From the NCBI RefSeq assembly GCF_003966225.1, contig NZ_RXNU01000004.1:434001-498000 (forward strand): 64,000 bases of DNA. The letters are read 5' to 3'. The translations under genes were made by a program, and so were the position numbers. Position 1 is the stretch's first letter. Each line of letters opens with the position of its first letter. Positions 19,477-28,751 of this stretch are shown here, in pieces. The stretch comes from Shewanella canadensis. Its GTDB lineage: Bacteria; Pseudomonadota; Gammaproteobacteria; Enterobacterales; Shewanellaceae. The notes below the pieces were generated by a model, which did no database searches, was not told where the DNA came from, and saw only the letters and a program-made list of their open reading frames with translations.

Positions 19477-19956
19477 CTAGCCTCGTTGGCCTAATTGATA
19501 CTGGCCATCTTGATGAATGAAAGCGGCCTGCTTGTGCTTTGGTGAGATAAGCAATGGACCGTCATCGAAGAAGAGGAAACATTTCCAGTTTCGAACGAAT
19601 ACATCCCAACGTGTCTCGATCACCTGATATTTCTCGTAACAAAAATAGACGGTTGAATCGTCTTTCCAATCAAAGAACTCGGCAAACAACTCAGGAAGCG
19701 CCGGATCTTCGCTATCCCAGGCTGACTGCCAATCATCGGGCTCGCCCCACACATCACCTTTCGCGGGCCAGTCACCCTTAGAAAACTGCTCAGAGTGGTT
19801 GCTACGATTGCTTACCCACTTCTTCCATACTTCCATCGAACCCATCTGATCCAGTGGTTTTATCTGCGCCTTATCTTCGTCGGTCACAGGCAGATCTTTA
19901 TGGTTAAAGATCCATTTACGTTTGTATTGCTCTAAAGGGATATAAGTATGTGACAA
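19477..19956 (-). CDS. DUF2947 family protein
   Basis: Conserved hypothetical protein of marine gammaproteobacteria, rich in Trp and acidic residues. It contains YIPLEQYKRKWIFNHKDLPV at the start of the conserved region and many Trp/Asp residues after it; no catalytic motif, signal peptide or membrane helix is seen. The TTG at 19956 is preferred because GGAG lies 7 bases before it and the conserved region follows at once (159 residues). An ATG at 20013 would add 19 residues, basic and Leu/Pro-rich, with no ribosome binding site. The family name is from memory of its sequence and should be confirmed. Confidence 0.65.
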   Translation of the reverse strand: MSHTYIPLEQYKRKWIFNHKDLPVTDEDKAQIKPLDQMGSMEVWKKWVSNRSNHSEQFSKGDWPAKGDVWGEPDDWQSAWDSEDPALPELFAEFFDWKDDSTVYFCYEKYQVIETRWDVFVRNWKCFLFFDDGPLLISPKHKQAAFIHQDGQYQLGQRG

Positions 19957-20063
19957 GCGGGGTCTCCGGGAATAACTTGGAAGCAGCGGTAGAAAATGCC
20001 GATTAATTATCAATGAATCGGCATTATACTGTTTAGCTGTGGCTTAGGGAAATAGATGTCAGT

Positions 20064-22571
20064 TTATGTGTTGTGACTCGCGTTAAGATCGGCCTCGATA
20101 CGGGTTAAATAGCTCAGCGCAACCTGATTATCCGGATCGGATTGAATGACATGACTAAAGGCATCGATGGCAGCTTGTATCTGGTCAATATCGAACATAA
20201 AACTACCGAACTTTAACCATACCATAATATCTGATGGGTACTTCTCTAAGTAGTCAATATACGTATTTATCGCTTCTTGAGTCTGCCCTTGAGCTCTTAA
20301 CACGTTGGCATAGCGAGGCAGATATTCATCACTATAGGTGATGGCCTTTTTCAGGGCCTTGCCGGCAAGTTCCAGTTTCATCAATTTGAGTGACAGCTGC
20401 AGAATCAGCCTGGTTTCTGGTTCCGTGACTAAGGTGTCAGGTAATTCGAGCATGCAAGACAGGGCCTCTTCATAGCGCTCTTCTAAATGTAGTTGATGAC
20501 CATAGGCTAAATGATACAGACGATTAGCTTCGTCGTCTTTAGCTACAAAGGGAAGTAAGTATGTGGCCATCTGGTTGAGGCCTGTATGATGTTTTGTATT
20601 GACCAAGACCATGATTTTGGTAAAGGCACGCTCTAAGGTCGTTGTCTCCTTTACCGTATCTACATATACTTTTCGGTCATTGTTTAGTTGTTCGTGGTAT
20701 TCAGCCTTAAGCTCTTCTATTAGCTTAAGCTGAGCAGGATCACACTGCTTAAGGTGATCCGGGTGCAGTTGTTGCCAGATTTTTATTCGACCTTGTTGAT
20801 TGTCTGCGCGCCATTGTTTGGCAAGTTTAGCAACTTCTTTATCGCTGCTTATTTCTAAGAGACGGCTTTCGCTCCTTTCAAACGCTACAGAGAGTAATGT
20901 CAGTAGTTTTTTTGATATCTGCTCAAAGGCGTCATAATAGCTAAAGGTCATCTCATTTAACTGTTCCTGAGACCAAGTATCAGTATCTTTAGTTGTCAAG
21001 AATTTGGTGAATTCATAGTAACCGTAAAATTTAATTAGTTGACTTAATGAATGATATTTTCCATTCAACTTTTGTTCAATTGCCTCTATTTTTTGAGATA
21101 ATCGTTTAATCTGCTCTGGATTATCTATTTGCTGCGTCATCTTTAAATTATGCTTGAGGGCGTCGGATGATAAATTAACAATAATTCTCATCGATTTTAC
21201 GGTTTTACTTAGGTCGTTAACCCTGGATTGAATATCTTCAACTCTCTCCTTAGTTGACTCATTACTCGCGATATGTTGTAAAAGGTGGTACTTGTCTGCA
21301 GTGATAGCCTTCAGTTGGATATCTTGAGTTGCTTGGTAGCTAACACCTTTGACTACGGCTGCACTTTGGGAAAGATTGATAAATTTGCGGTCTGGAAACC
21401 TCTCGACCTCTGTCTGTAATGAATCGATTGCATATAGCAGCTGGATCAAGGTTTCTGCTTTATATCCAGCATAGGTGTCTACCCATTCACAAATTTGGCC
21501 CAAATTAGGGCCAAGGTTTGCTTCTAATGTGCCTTTTGCATGGGTGAAGCCATCTCTGGAGTGACAAAAATCTACGCCACAAAGTAGAACCTGTGAAAAG
21601 CCCATTCTAAGTGCCAAATGCACGGCACTATTTGTTACCGTCGGCCCTATAGATTCTATATTATTCATGTCTAAGCTGCTGTCCCAAGGCACCCTTCCAC
21701 CCAAATAGAGGCTTCTCCCCTGCCATTGAGCACTTATTCGTGAGCAAACATGGAATGATTGAACAAAAAGAGATTCTCTATGGAGTGGCATCATCTCACG
21801 GTTGACTTCAAAACTATGATCTTGAGGATCGACTGACACAATGATGTGAGGGATGATCCCTTCATTATACAATTTTGATGCTATACGTGAGACTGCAATG
21901 ATAATCAGATTTTTTGAGTGGGATTTGATCCAATTTATGTGTTGGTCCAGCGAGGGACCGCCGGCAATGATGATGCATGTCAGACCTGTAAATTGATCTT
22001 TTAAAACGGATGCCGGCAGACGGTTTTCAATGATATTTTCAAGTTGAGTCTTTACGAAAATTTTCTGGGTAAAAATGACCTCTGATTCGAAGAAGGTATG
22101 TTGGATTATTTTTTCAACTTCATTACTAAGAAGCGTGTATTCTTCTAAATGGTTAGAAGCTGCCCCCATTGAGCGATACAGGGCACAGCGGTCTTTAATG
22201 ATAAATAGTTCGAGTGATTTATTATCTATTAATTGGCGGAATTCGAGTGGGGTGCATATCTTGAGTGAGTCTTTAAGGGATTCTGGAATTTCTACTTTCA
22301 ACAAGGCTAGAGCAGCATCCAGTTCGATAAAAATGAATCGACTACCATCCGGGACACCCATTTCTAGGACATAGTTTGCGAGTAGTCCAGAGTCCATGCC
22401 AACAACAAGATGCAATGTATTTTCTTTACTAAAATCCTGTTTGAATTTTGCATCGTATTGAGTCGTCGAATCTAATTTCTCAAATTGAGTTCGATTGATA
22501 CTCGGGAGGTAGTATTCTCCGAATTGGCTTACCGCAAAAGTATTGAGTATGCTTGTTTGTTGCTCTTGCAT
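20064..22571 (-). CDS. maf: Motility accessory factor (Maf/DUF115) flagellin glycosyltransferase with TPR tail
   Basis: Maf proteins transfer nonulosonic acids onto flagellin Ser/Thr in the cytoplasm before export. The 835-residue protein has an N-terminal region (about 1-180), a DUF115/MptE-like Rossmann core with CIIIAGGPSLDQHINWIKSH, HIIVSVDPQDHS and LLCGVDFCHSRDGFTHAKG (about 210-370), a long helical region, and C-terminal TPR-like repeats (about 690-830). A sigma-54 promoter lies 112 bp upstream, back to back with that of pseB. This fits flagellin glycosylation together with the CMP-sugar genes across the divergent gap. Confidence 0.9.
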   Translation of the reverse strand: MQEQQTSILNTFAVSQFGEYYLPSINRTQFEKLDSTTQYDAKFKQDFSKENTLHLVVGMDSGLLANYVLEMGVPDGSRFIFIELDAALALLKVEIPESLKDSLKICTPLEFRQLIDNKSLELFIIKDRCALYRSMGAASNHLEEYTLLSNEVEKIIQHTFFESEVIFTQKIFVKTQLENIIENRLPASVLKDQFTGLTCIIIAGGPSLDQHINWIKSHSKNLIIIAVSRIASKLYNEGIIPHIIVSVDPQDHSFEVNREMMPLHRESLFVQSFHVCSRISAQWQGRSLYLGGRVPWDSSLDMNNIESIGPTVTNSAVHLALRMGFSQVLLCGVDFCHSRDGFTHAKGTLEANLGPNLGQICEWVDTYAGYKAETLIQLLYAIDSLQTEVERFPDRKFINLSQSAAVVKGVSYQATQDIQLKAITADKYHLLQHIASNESTKERVEDIQSRVNDLSKTVKSMRIIVNLSSDALKHNLKMTQQIDNPEQIKRLSQKIEAIEQKLNGKYHSLSQLIKFYGYYEFTKFLTTKDTDTWSQEQLNEMTFSYYDAFEQISKKLLTLLSVAFERSESRLLEISSDKEVAKLAKQWRADNQQGRIKIWQQLHPDHLKQCDPAQLKLIEELKAEYHEQLNNDRKVYVDTVKETTTLERAFTKIMVLVNTKHHTGLNQMATYLLPFVAKDDEANRLYHLAYGHQLHLEERYEEALSCMLELPDTLVTEPETRLILQLSLKLMKLELAGKALKKAITYSDEYLPRYANVLRAQGQTQEAINTYIDYLEKYPSDIMVWLKFGSFMFDIDQIQAAIDAFSHVIQSDPDNQVALSYLTRIEADLNASHNT

Positions 22572-22680
22572 GCTGGCCTCTATCTTATAAGTAGTTGGAT
22601 CGATTTTTCGTCAAAATTTTGTCATCTAACTGTGATTAGCTTATGTTTACTTGAAATTAATTATATTTCGTCAATATGGG

Positions 22681-22698
22681 TAGCAAGTTGTAAGCCAA
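22681..22698 (-). promoter_or_regulatory. Sigma-54 promoter of maf
   Basis: On the minus strand TTGGCTTACAACTTGCTA: GG (22696-22695) and GC (22684-22683) with exact 10-bp spacing and the TTGC -12 element. The rest of the 432-bp maf-pseB gap is AT-rich and shows no gene. Confidence 0.8.
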
Positions 22699-22905
22699 AT
22701 ATTTATTTTACATCGAATAAAATTAAGTCGATTATGATGGCTAAAGCAAGTTTAATGCTTGATATTCGTCTGAAAATCGTAAAATAAACCATGAAATTTG
22801 GATAACTATGTACTTATTACTATGCTCTAGTTAAGCTAACTCGTCATGCTCTCTTTTTAACTTGTAAAAGAGCAGTATATAGAAATGCAGTAGCTTAAAT
22901 TTACT

Positions 22906-22922
22906 TTGGCGTAATGATTGCA
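22906..22922 (+). promoter_or_regulatory. Sigma-54 promoter of the pseB operon
   Basis: TTGGCGTAATGATTGCA: GG at 22908-22909, GC at 22920-22921, 10-bp spacing and TTGCA at -12. It lies 82 bp before the pseB ATG. It puts glycan synthesis under the same sigma factor as the flagellar genes. Confidence 0.82.
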
Positions 22923-22988
22923 TTTAACTCTGGTGTGCAAGGCTCTATCTGATTTATTTGGTGGATCGGGATGATTGCACTTCGATGA

Positions 22989-24005
<1,017 letters not shown>

Positions 24006-24044
24006 CTTGGCTTTGTTTGATATTTAGAAAATTAAGGAATGAAT

Positions 24045-24731
24045 ATGAAGCCTAGAGTGCTTGCCATAATTCCGGCCAGAGGTGGCAGTAAACGTATAGA
24101 AAGAAAGAATATCAAGTTTTTTGCTGGTCAGGAAATTATCGGGTATCCGATTCAGGCACTGAAAAGCTCAGGTGTAATCGACGACATTATTGTTTCGACC
24201 GATGATATTGAGATTGCGGAGGTGGCCAAGAAATTTGGTGCGCAAGTTCCTTTCCTCAGAAGTGCAAAAAATGCAGATGATTTTGCTACTACTTTCGATG
24301 TCATTGCCGAAGTACTGAAACAGATAGAACAGAATTATGATTATGTCTGTTGTTTATATCCAACATCTGTGTTTGCCACCAGCGGCGTAATTAAACAAGC
24401 ATTCCAATGTCTATCTGAGCAGGATGATGCTACTAGCATAGCCACGTGTATTGAATATTCGCACCCTATTCAACGCGCTTTGACATACGATGGGGGGTAT
24501 CTGCAGCCAAAATACCCGGAGTATTATAATTCCAGAACCCAAGATCTAGCCAAAAATTATCATGATGCCGGGCAGCTGTATCTATTTACACCCTTGGCTG
24601 TATTAAAAAGCAAACGCCTTATCACTGAACGGTGTATTCCTTTGATACTTGAGTCGAACCTAACTCAGGATATCGATACTCTTACGGATTGGGAGCTAGC
24701 TGAACTGAAGTTTAGCTATGTGGCGACATAA
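24045..24731 (+). CDS. pseF: CMP-nonulosonate (pseudaminic acid) cytidylyltransferase
   Basis: Activates a nonulosonic acid with CTP to the CMP-sugar used by glycosyltransferases such as Maf. The 228-residue protein has the N-terminal nucleotide-binding IIPARGGSKRIERKNIK, VSTDDIEIAEVAKKFGAQVP, and YHDAGQLYLF near residue 185, typical of the PseF branch of the NeuA family. The ATG at 24045 is chosen because AAGGA lies at proper distance; an ATG six bases earlier is too close to it. The stop directly abuts the GTG of the next gene, so translation is probably coupled. Confidence 0.88.
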   Translation: MKPRVLAIIPARGGSKRIERKNIKFFAGQEIIGYPIQALKSSGVIDDIIVSTDDIEIAEVAKKFGAQVPFLRSAKNADDFATTFDVIAEVLKQIEQNYDYVCCLYPTSVFATSGVIKQAFQCLSEQDDATSIATCIEYSHPIQRALTYDGGYLQPKYPEYYNSRTQDLAKNYHDAGQLYLFTPLAVLKSKRLITERCIPLILESNLTQDIDTLTDWELAELKFSYVAT

Positions 24732-25607
24732 GTGAAAAAAGTTTTAATTGTCGGGGCATCAGGTCTATTGGGTGGCTCATTAACTCAATACTTAAAAGAG
24801 AAGAGTGAATATCATATTTTCACTCTAAGTTGTCATTCAACTGGTACAGACTTTCAGTTGGATATGAGTGGTACTCAGTCTTCACTTGCACTGTTAAATC
24901 AAATCTCACCCGACTATATTATCAACTTAGCCGCGATAACCGACGTTGAGCTTTGCGAGCAAGACATTAACCTTGCCTATCGAGTTAATTGTAAGATTGC
25001 GGAAAATCTAGCCCTCTATAACAGTCAGCGTAAAGGGAGAGATAGAGCTTTTATCGTGCAAGTCTCAACTGATCATTTTTATGACACAGGGACCGAGTCG
25101 AAAGAAAAAGATGTCATCATTTCCAATAATTATGCGATGACTAAGTACTGTGCCGAAAAATCGCTTAACTGTAATGAATCAGTTATCCTGAGAACTAACT
25201 TTATAGGCCGTTCTTCATCGGCTTCATCCATGAGCCTAACCGATCATATGTTTGCTCGATACCATTCTGGTGATGAGATATGTCTGTTTAATGATGTGTT
25301 TATTTCGGCGCTATCTATAGAGACACTATGTGAAGTCATCGCCTTGTGCTTAGCGCGGAAAATCCCAGGTACCTTTAACGTAGGCTCTAAACATGGGTTA
25401 AGTAAAGAAGCTGTAATTGTTAGTTTTTTTGAGTATCTGGGATATAAAGATTTCAATTATAAGAGCATATCAATCGATAACTTACAACTGCTTACCCGCA
25501 GGCCTAAAGATATGAGAATGGACGTAACTGCCTTCGAAAAAGCTTATCAATACACACTACCCAGTTTTAAAAACGAAATACGGAAAATAGCAAATGAGTA
25601 CAAATAG
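24732..25607 (+). CDS. RmlD-like NAD(P)-dependent sugar reductase (extended SDR)
   Basis: Predicted reductase of a 4-keto nucleotide sugar, or a related SDR. GTG start directly after the pseF stop. The 291-residue protein has the Rossmann GASGLLGG (residues 8-15), LAAITDVELCEQD typical of dTDP-4-dehydrorhamnose reductase (RmlD) relatives, VSTDHFYD, and the catalytic YAMTKYCAE (Tyr-x3-Lys). It does not resemble PseC (PLP aminotransferase), PseG or PseH, so its place in a pseudaminic-type pathway is unusual. It overlaps the following gene by 14 bp. Substrate is not predictable from sequence. Confidence 0.8.
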   Translation: MKKVLIVGASGLLGGSLTQYLKEKSEYHIFTLSCHSTGTDFQLDMSGTQSSLALLNQISPDYIINLAAITDVELCEQDINLAYRVNCKIAENLALYNSQRKGRDRAFIVQVSTDHFYDTGTESKEKDVIISNNYAMTKYCAEKSLNCNESVILRTNFIGRSSSASSMSLTDHMFARYHSGDEICLFNDVFISALSIETLCEVIALCLARKIPGTFNVGSKHGLSKEAVIVSFFEYLGYKDFNYKSISIDNLQLLTRRPKDMRMDVTAFEKAYQYTLPSFKNEIRKIANEYK

Positions 25608-26682
25608 TCGTATATCAAATACCATGAATATTGGTAAACAGGTTATAACTCGAGAGACTCCCCCCTATTTTATTGCTGACATTGGTGCGAATCATAACGG
25701 CTCTCTTGCTAAGGCAAAAGAACTTATCTATCTTGCGGCAAAAGCCGGTGCTGATGCAGCTAAATTCCAACATTTTAAAGCTGAAACCATCGTCAGTAAA
25801 AGTGGTTTTCAATCCTTGAAAGGCCAGTCCTCTCATCAAGCAAAGTGGAAGAAGTCAGTATTTGATGTGTACAAGGATGCATCTATCTCAATGGATTGGA
25901 CCCAGACACTGGTCGATACATGCAAAGATGCGGGAGTCGAGTTTTTAACTAGTCCCTACTCAATAGAGTTGGTCGATTATATTAATCCATATGTCTCCTG
26001 CTTTAAGGTGGGATCCGGTGATATAACTTGGTTAGAGATCATCGAGAAAATTGCTTCTAAAGATAAACCTATCTTTTTAGCCTGTGGTGCATCCACGATG
26101 GATGAGGTGTGTGCGGCTGTAGATTCCGTGCTGAAGTACTCCAATCAACTTGCCATCATGCAGTGCAATACCAACTACACAGCATCTCAAGAAAACTTTA
26201 AGTATATCAATCTCAATGTATTGAAGACCCTGCGTGCCATGTATCCGGAAGCGATACTCGGCTTGAGTGATCATACTCCCGGACACGCCACCGTTTTAGG
26301 GGCTATTGCGTTGGGAGCCAATGTCATTGAGAAGCACTTTACCGATAGTAATGAGCAGGAGGGGCCGGACCATAAGTTTGCTATGAATCCTGAGTCTTGG
26401 CGTGCCATGGTTGACGCATCTCAGGAGTTATATTTAGCTCTTGGGAGCGGCATAAAGAAAGTGGAAAATAATGAGCTTGAAACGGTTATTTTACAGAGAA
26501 GATCGATTCGGTTGAAGCGTACGCTTAACGCCGGTGAATTGTTGACCCGTGATGATATCGAATTTCTTCGCCCTTGCCCAAGCGAAGCATTGCCTCCTTC
26601 TCAAGTTGAGTCAATATTAGGTAAAGAGTTAGTCGTAGACCTACAGGCCGGAGAGCATGTTCAATGGACACATCTAAAGTAG
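25594..26682 (+). CDS. N-acetylneuraminate / pseudaminate synthase family protein
   Basis: Condenses a 6-carbon N-acetylated sugar with phosphoenolpyruvate to a nine-carbon nonulosonic acid. The first about 285 residues form the NeuB TIM barrel, with FIADIGANHNGSL near the start, KVGSGDITW, GLSDHTPGH and EKHFTDS; the last about 60 residues are an SAF (antifreeze-like) domain beginning RRSIRLKRTLNAGE. At 362 residues it is a normal length. It overlaps the reductase gene by 14 bp and the next gene by 19 bp. It is between NeuB and PseI (SpsE-like) in appearance; the exact sugar is uncertain, so no symbol is given. Confidence 0.88.
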   Translation: MSTNSRISNTMNIGKQVITRETPPYFIADIGANHNGSLAKAKELIYLAAKAGADAAKFQHFKAETIVSKSGFQSLKGQSSHQAKWKKSVFDVYKDASISMDWTQTLVDTCKDAGVEFLTSPYSIELVDYINPYVSCFKVGSGDITWLEIIEKIASKDKPIFLACGASTMDEVCAAVDSVLKYSNQLAIMQCNTNYTASQENFKYINLNVLKTLRAMYPEAILGLSDHTPGHATVLGAIALGANVIEKHFTDSNEQEGPDHKFAMNPESWRAMVDASQELYLALGSGIKKVENNELETVILQRRSIRLKRTLNAGELLTRDDIEFLRPCPSEALPPSQVESILGKELVVDLQAGEHVQWTHLK

Positions 26683-27338
26683 CCATTGTTATTCCTGCAT
26701 TCAATGAGGCGCAAACTATACAGTCTGTGATCTGTGAGCTTCAGGATACAGTTTCAGGTGTAGATATTATCGTGGTTGATGATGGTTCCAGTGACGACAC
26801 GGCGGCTAAGGCAAGTGCTTTGGATATCACCCTAGTAAGCCAAGGTACCAATAGAGGGTACTCAGAGGCGATCAATCGTGGTTTTTCTTTTGCTGCTGCT
26901 TCTGGTAAGTATGAGTATGTAGTGACTGTCGATGCCGATGGTCAACACGATCCACAGTCAGTTTTACAAGTCATTCAAGCGGCTTCCGGTGGTGACATCG
27001 ATATAGTGATCGGCCAAAGGAGTAAACATGCCAGAATATCTGAAATGGTGTTTGCGCTGTATTTCCGGTTAAAGTTTGGCATTAAAGATCCCTTATGCGG
27101 GCTACGTCTATATCGATTGTCCATGTTTACTCAATATGGCAAGTTTGAAACGTTCGACTCTATTGGCAGTGAATTGATGACATGGGCCTTAGTTAAAGGA
27201 AAACATTACTCTACGGTTGATGTGAATATTCGGGATAGGCTAGATAAGCCCAGATTTGGCTCAGGAATAAAAGTGAACCTTAGAATATTAAAAAGCCTAT
27301 GGTCTACCATCTCATTTATTCGCGGATCTAAAATGTGA
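26664..27338 (+). CDS. Family 2 glycosyltransferase
   Basis: Cytoplasmic GT-A fold glycosyltransferase resembling the dolichol/polyprenol-phosphate sugar transferase subgroup but without membrane helices. The 224 residues start VAIVIPAFNEAQTIQSVI, with DIIVVDDGSSDDTAAKA and the metal-binding VDADGQHDP (about residue 90); then GLRLYRLSMF. It overlaps the synthase gene by 19 bp, so it is last in the glycan operon. It may add a further sugar to the flagellin glycan or act on a lipid carrier; sequence does not decide. Confidence 0.85.
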   Translation: MDTSKVAIVIPAFNEAQTIQSVICELQDTVSGVDIIVVDDGSSDDTAAKASALDITLVSQGTNRGYSEAINRGFSFAAASGKYEYVVTVDADGQHDPQSVLQVIQAASGGDIDIVIGQRSKHARISEMVFALYFRLKFGIKDPLCGLRLYRLSMFTQYGKFETFDSIGSELMTWALVKGKHYSTVDVNIRDRLDKPRFGSGIKVNLRILKSLWSTISFIRGSKM

Positions 27339-27350
27339 TTTTATCAAAGT

Positions 27351-27383
27351 TAAGAGCGGTACCCCTACCGGTGCCACTCTTAT
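27351..27383. terminator. Hairpin between convergent glycosyltransferase and methylase genes
   Basis: TAAGAGCGGTACC / GGTGCCACTCTTA with a short loop and a few mismatches; it can fold on both strands between the two convergent stops. The plus side is followed by TCCTTTCT. Confidence 0.55.
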
Positions 27384-27400
27384 CCTTTCTATTATTAATG

Positions 27401-28018
27401 CTACACTTTCTCTAGCAAAAACCACGTCATATCATCTTGAGGGAAAGTATTGTCCCTGTGGTAGACGAAACCATAATCGACAAGCGATAGATCTGGATAC
27501 TTGTCCATTAATTCACCTGCAAAATCCCGCTTAAACAGTTTCTCTTTATGGCCTCTATATTCAACTTCTACTGGTGTAGGATTATAGTATTCAGAGATAC
27601 AGATATATTTTTTGCTTGAGCGGTAAAGCAACTCATAGACGTGATTGAGTTCTGCAGGGTTGATATGGATCAGAACCCCTTTGATCAAGACTAAATCATT
27701 TGTCTCTTCTGGTTCAAAGTCTAAAATAGAGGTATGGAATACTTTCAAATCGTCAAAGCGCTGTAATTTTTCTACTGCGTTATCATTGATCTCGATGGCC
27801 GAAAGCGAAGCTTGAGGTAACAAGACTTTTAACGCTTCTAAATTAAGACCGATATTTGAACCAAACTCGATGATTTTAGTGATGTTTTTTGTTTTTTTTA
27901 GTATAGATGAGAGCATCGAAATATTTGCAGCAACGATTTTATCACTCTTATTACGACCTATATAATTATTGCCAAATTCCCCAGCCCAAAATTTTTCTTG
28001 CTCTGTCTTATAGCTCAT
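27401..28018 (-). CDS. Pseudaminic acid biosynthesis-associated methylase
   Basis: SAM-dependent methyltransferase of the family that accompanies pseudaminic acid clusters, predicted to methylate the flagellin sugar. The 205 residues begin with KTEQEKFWAGEFGNNYIGRN, the family signature, followed by motif I IIEFGSNIGLNL (about residues 49-60), AIEINDNAVEKL and VLIKGVLIHINP. It is encoded opposite the biosynthesis operon and has no visible sigma-54 site upstream. Flagellins of related Shewanella carry methylated glycans, which fits. The precise methylated position is unknown. Confidence 0.88.
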   Translation of the reverse strand: MSYKTEQEKFWAGEFGNNYIGRNKSDKIVAANISMLSSILKKTKNITKIIEFGSNIGLNLEALKVLLPQASLSAIEINDNAVEKLQRFDDLKVFHTSILDFEPEETNDLVLIKGVLIHINPAELNHVYELLYRSSKKYICISEYYNPTPVEVEYRGHKEKLFKRDFAGELMDKYPDLSLVDYGFVYHRDNTFPQDDMTWFLLEKV

Positions 28019-28265
28019 AGCCCGTCCTTTAGGTTCGTTCGATAATTAATAAATTTGGTTACTTTAGCTTAATCAATTCTATTACGAAATCTTAGTTTAT
28101 GTATCCAGGAGTCATGTGGGATACTCATAGATTTACAATCTTTATTCTGATCACTATGAGTTCGCGTTTCCATTAAATTTCACTGATATAACTTAATCTG
28201 AGGTTTAGTATAAATATAGAGCCTTAAACACATCAAGTATCTTTGAAATTTAGCGATTTTGCCAT

Positions 28266-28481
28266 TCATTGAGCATGACCATCAATCAGGAGACTGGATA
28301 CATCGCATATGCCATAGACAGTGACGACGACAGAGTTGAATATTGTCGACGTAGATAGCTTGATTATTACGAGTGACAAGGTTTGCACCGAGGTGAACGA
28401 ATGATTGAACTTTGAGGCTGAAGCTAAAACTGGCCAGCGTTGCTGTATGATTTGAAGGTTTGATTCAAATTGTTCAGTCAT
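28266..28481 (-). pseudogene. Remnant of a second maf (DUF115) gene
   Basis: Starting at an ATG at 28481, the first frame reads MTEQFESNLQIIQQRWPVLA, as expected for a Maf N-terminus. After about 24 codons the similarity moves to the +1 frame (HLGANLVTRNNQAIYVDNIQ then L), which resembles the Maf segment ending in a GIQLTSRYDR-type motif. It then returns to the first frame as VTVYGICDVSSLLID, like the Maf YGIGLGDVPRLL segment. No downstream Maf sequence remains. It is best read as a frameshifted, internally deleted and 3'-truncated gene. The region 28019-28265 shows no other gene. Confidence 0.6.
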
Positions 28482-28534
28482 TGACTCTATCCTTGACAGT
28501 AATACTCATTACTAGATATCAGGTCACTAACTGG

Positions 28535-28607
28535 TCTCCCCACAGGGACTCGAACCCCGATCGATCGCTTAGGAGGCGACTGCTCTATCCTGTTGAGCTA
28601 TAGGGAG
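28535..28607 (-). tRNA. tRNA-Arg (anticodon CCU)
   Basis: On the minus strand a 73-nt cloverleaf starts CTCCCTA and closes with TGGGGAG, discriminator A, and an encoded CCA at 28534-28532. The anticodon stem GTCGC / GCGAT encloses the loop CTCCTAA, giving anticodon CCT, which reads AGG. The T-arm is CGGGG-TTCGAGT-CCCTG. Confidence 0.95.
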
Positions 28608-28751
28608 ACGTCAGTGATTATACTGATTTTATTCCAGATGAAAAGAGGGATGAAAAGGCTTTAGATTTAGATGCTTGTTTATTAATCGCAAATAGTACAC
28701 CGTCTAATGTCACAAGCTGAATTTAACGGTGCACTCATTAAGCATCTGAGC

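Noticed and set aside
28532..28607. Integration (att) site at tRNA-Arg
   Set aside because: No integrase gene and no direct repeat of the tRNA 3' end were found nearby, so a genomic island boundary is not supported although the glycan cluster is adjacent.
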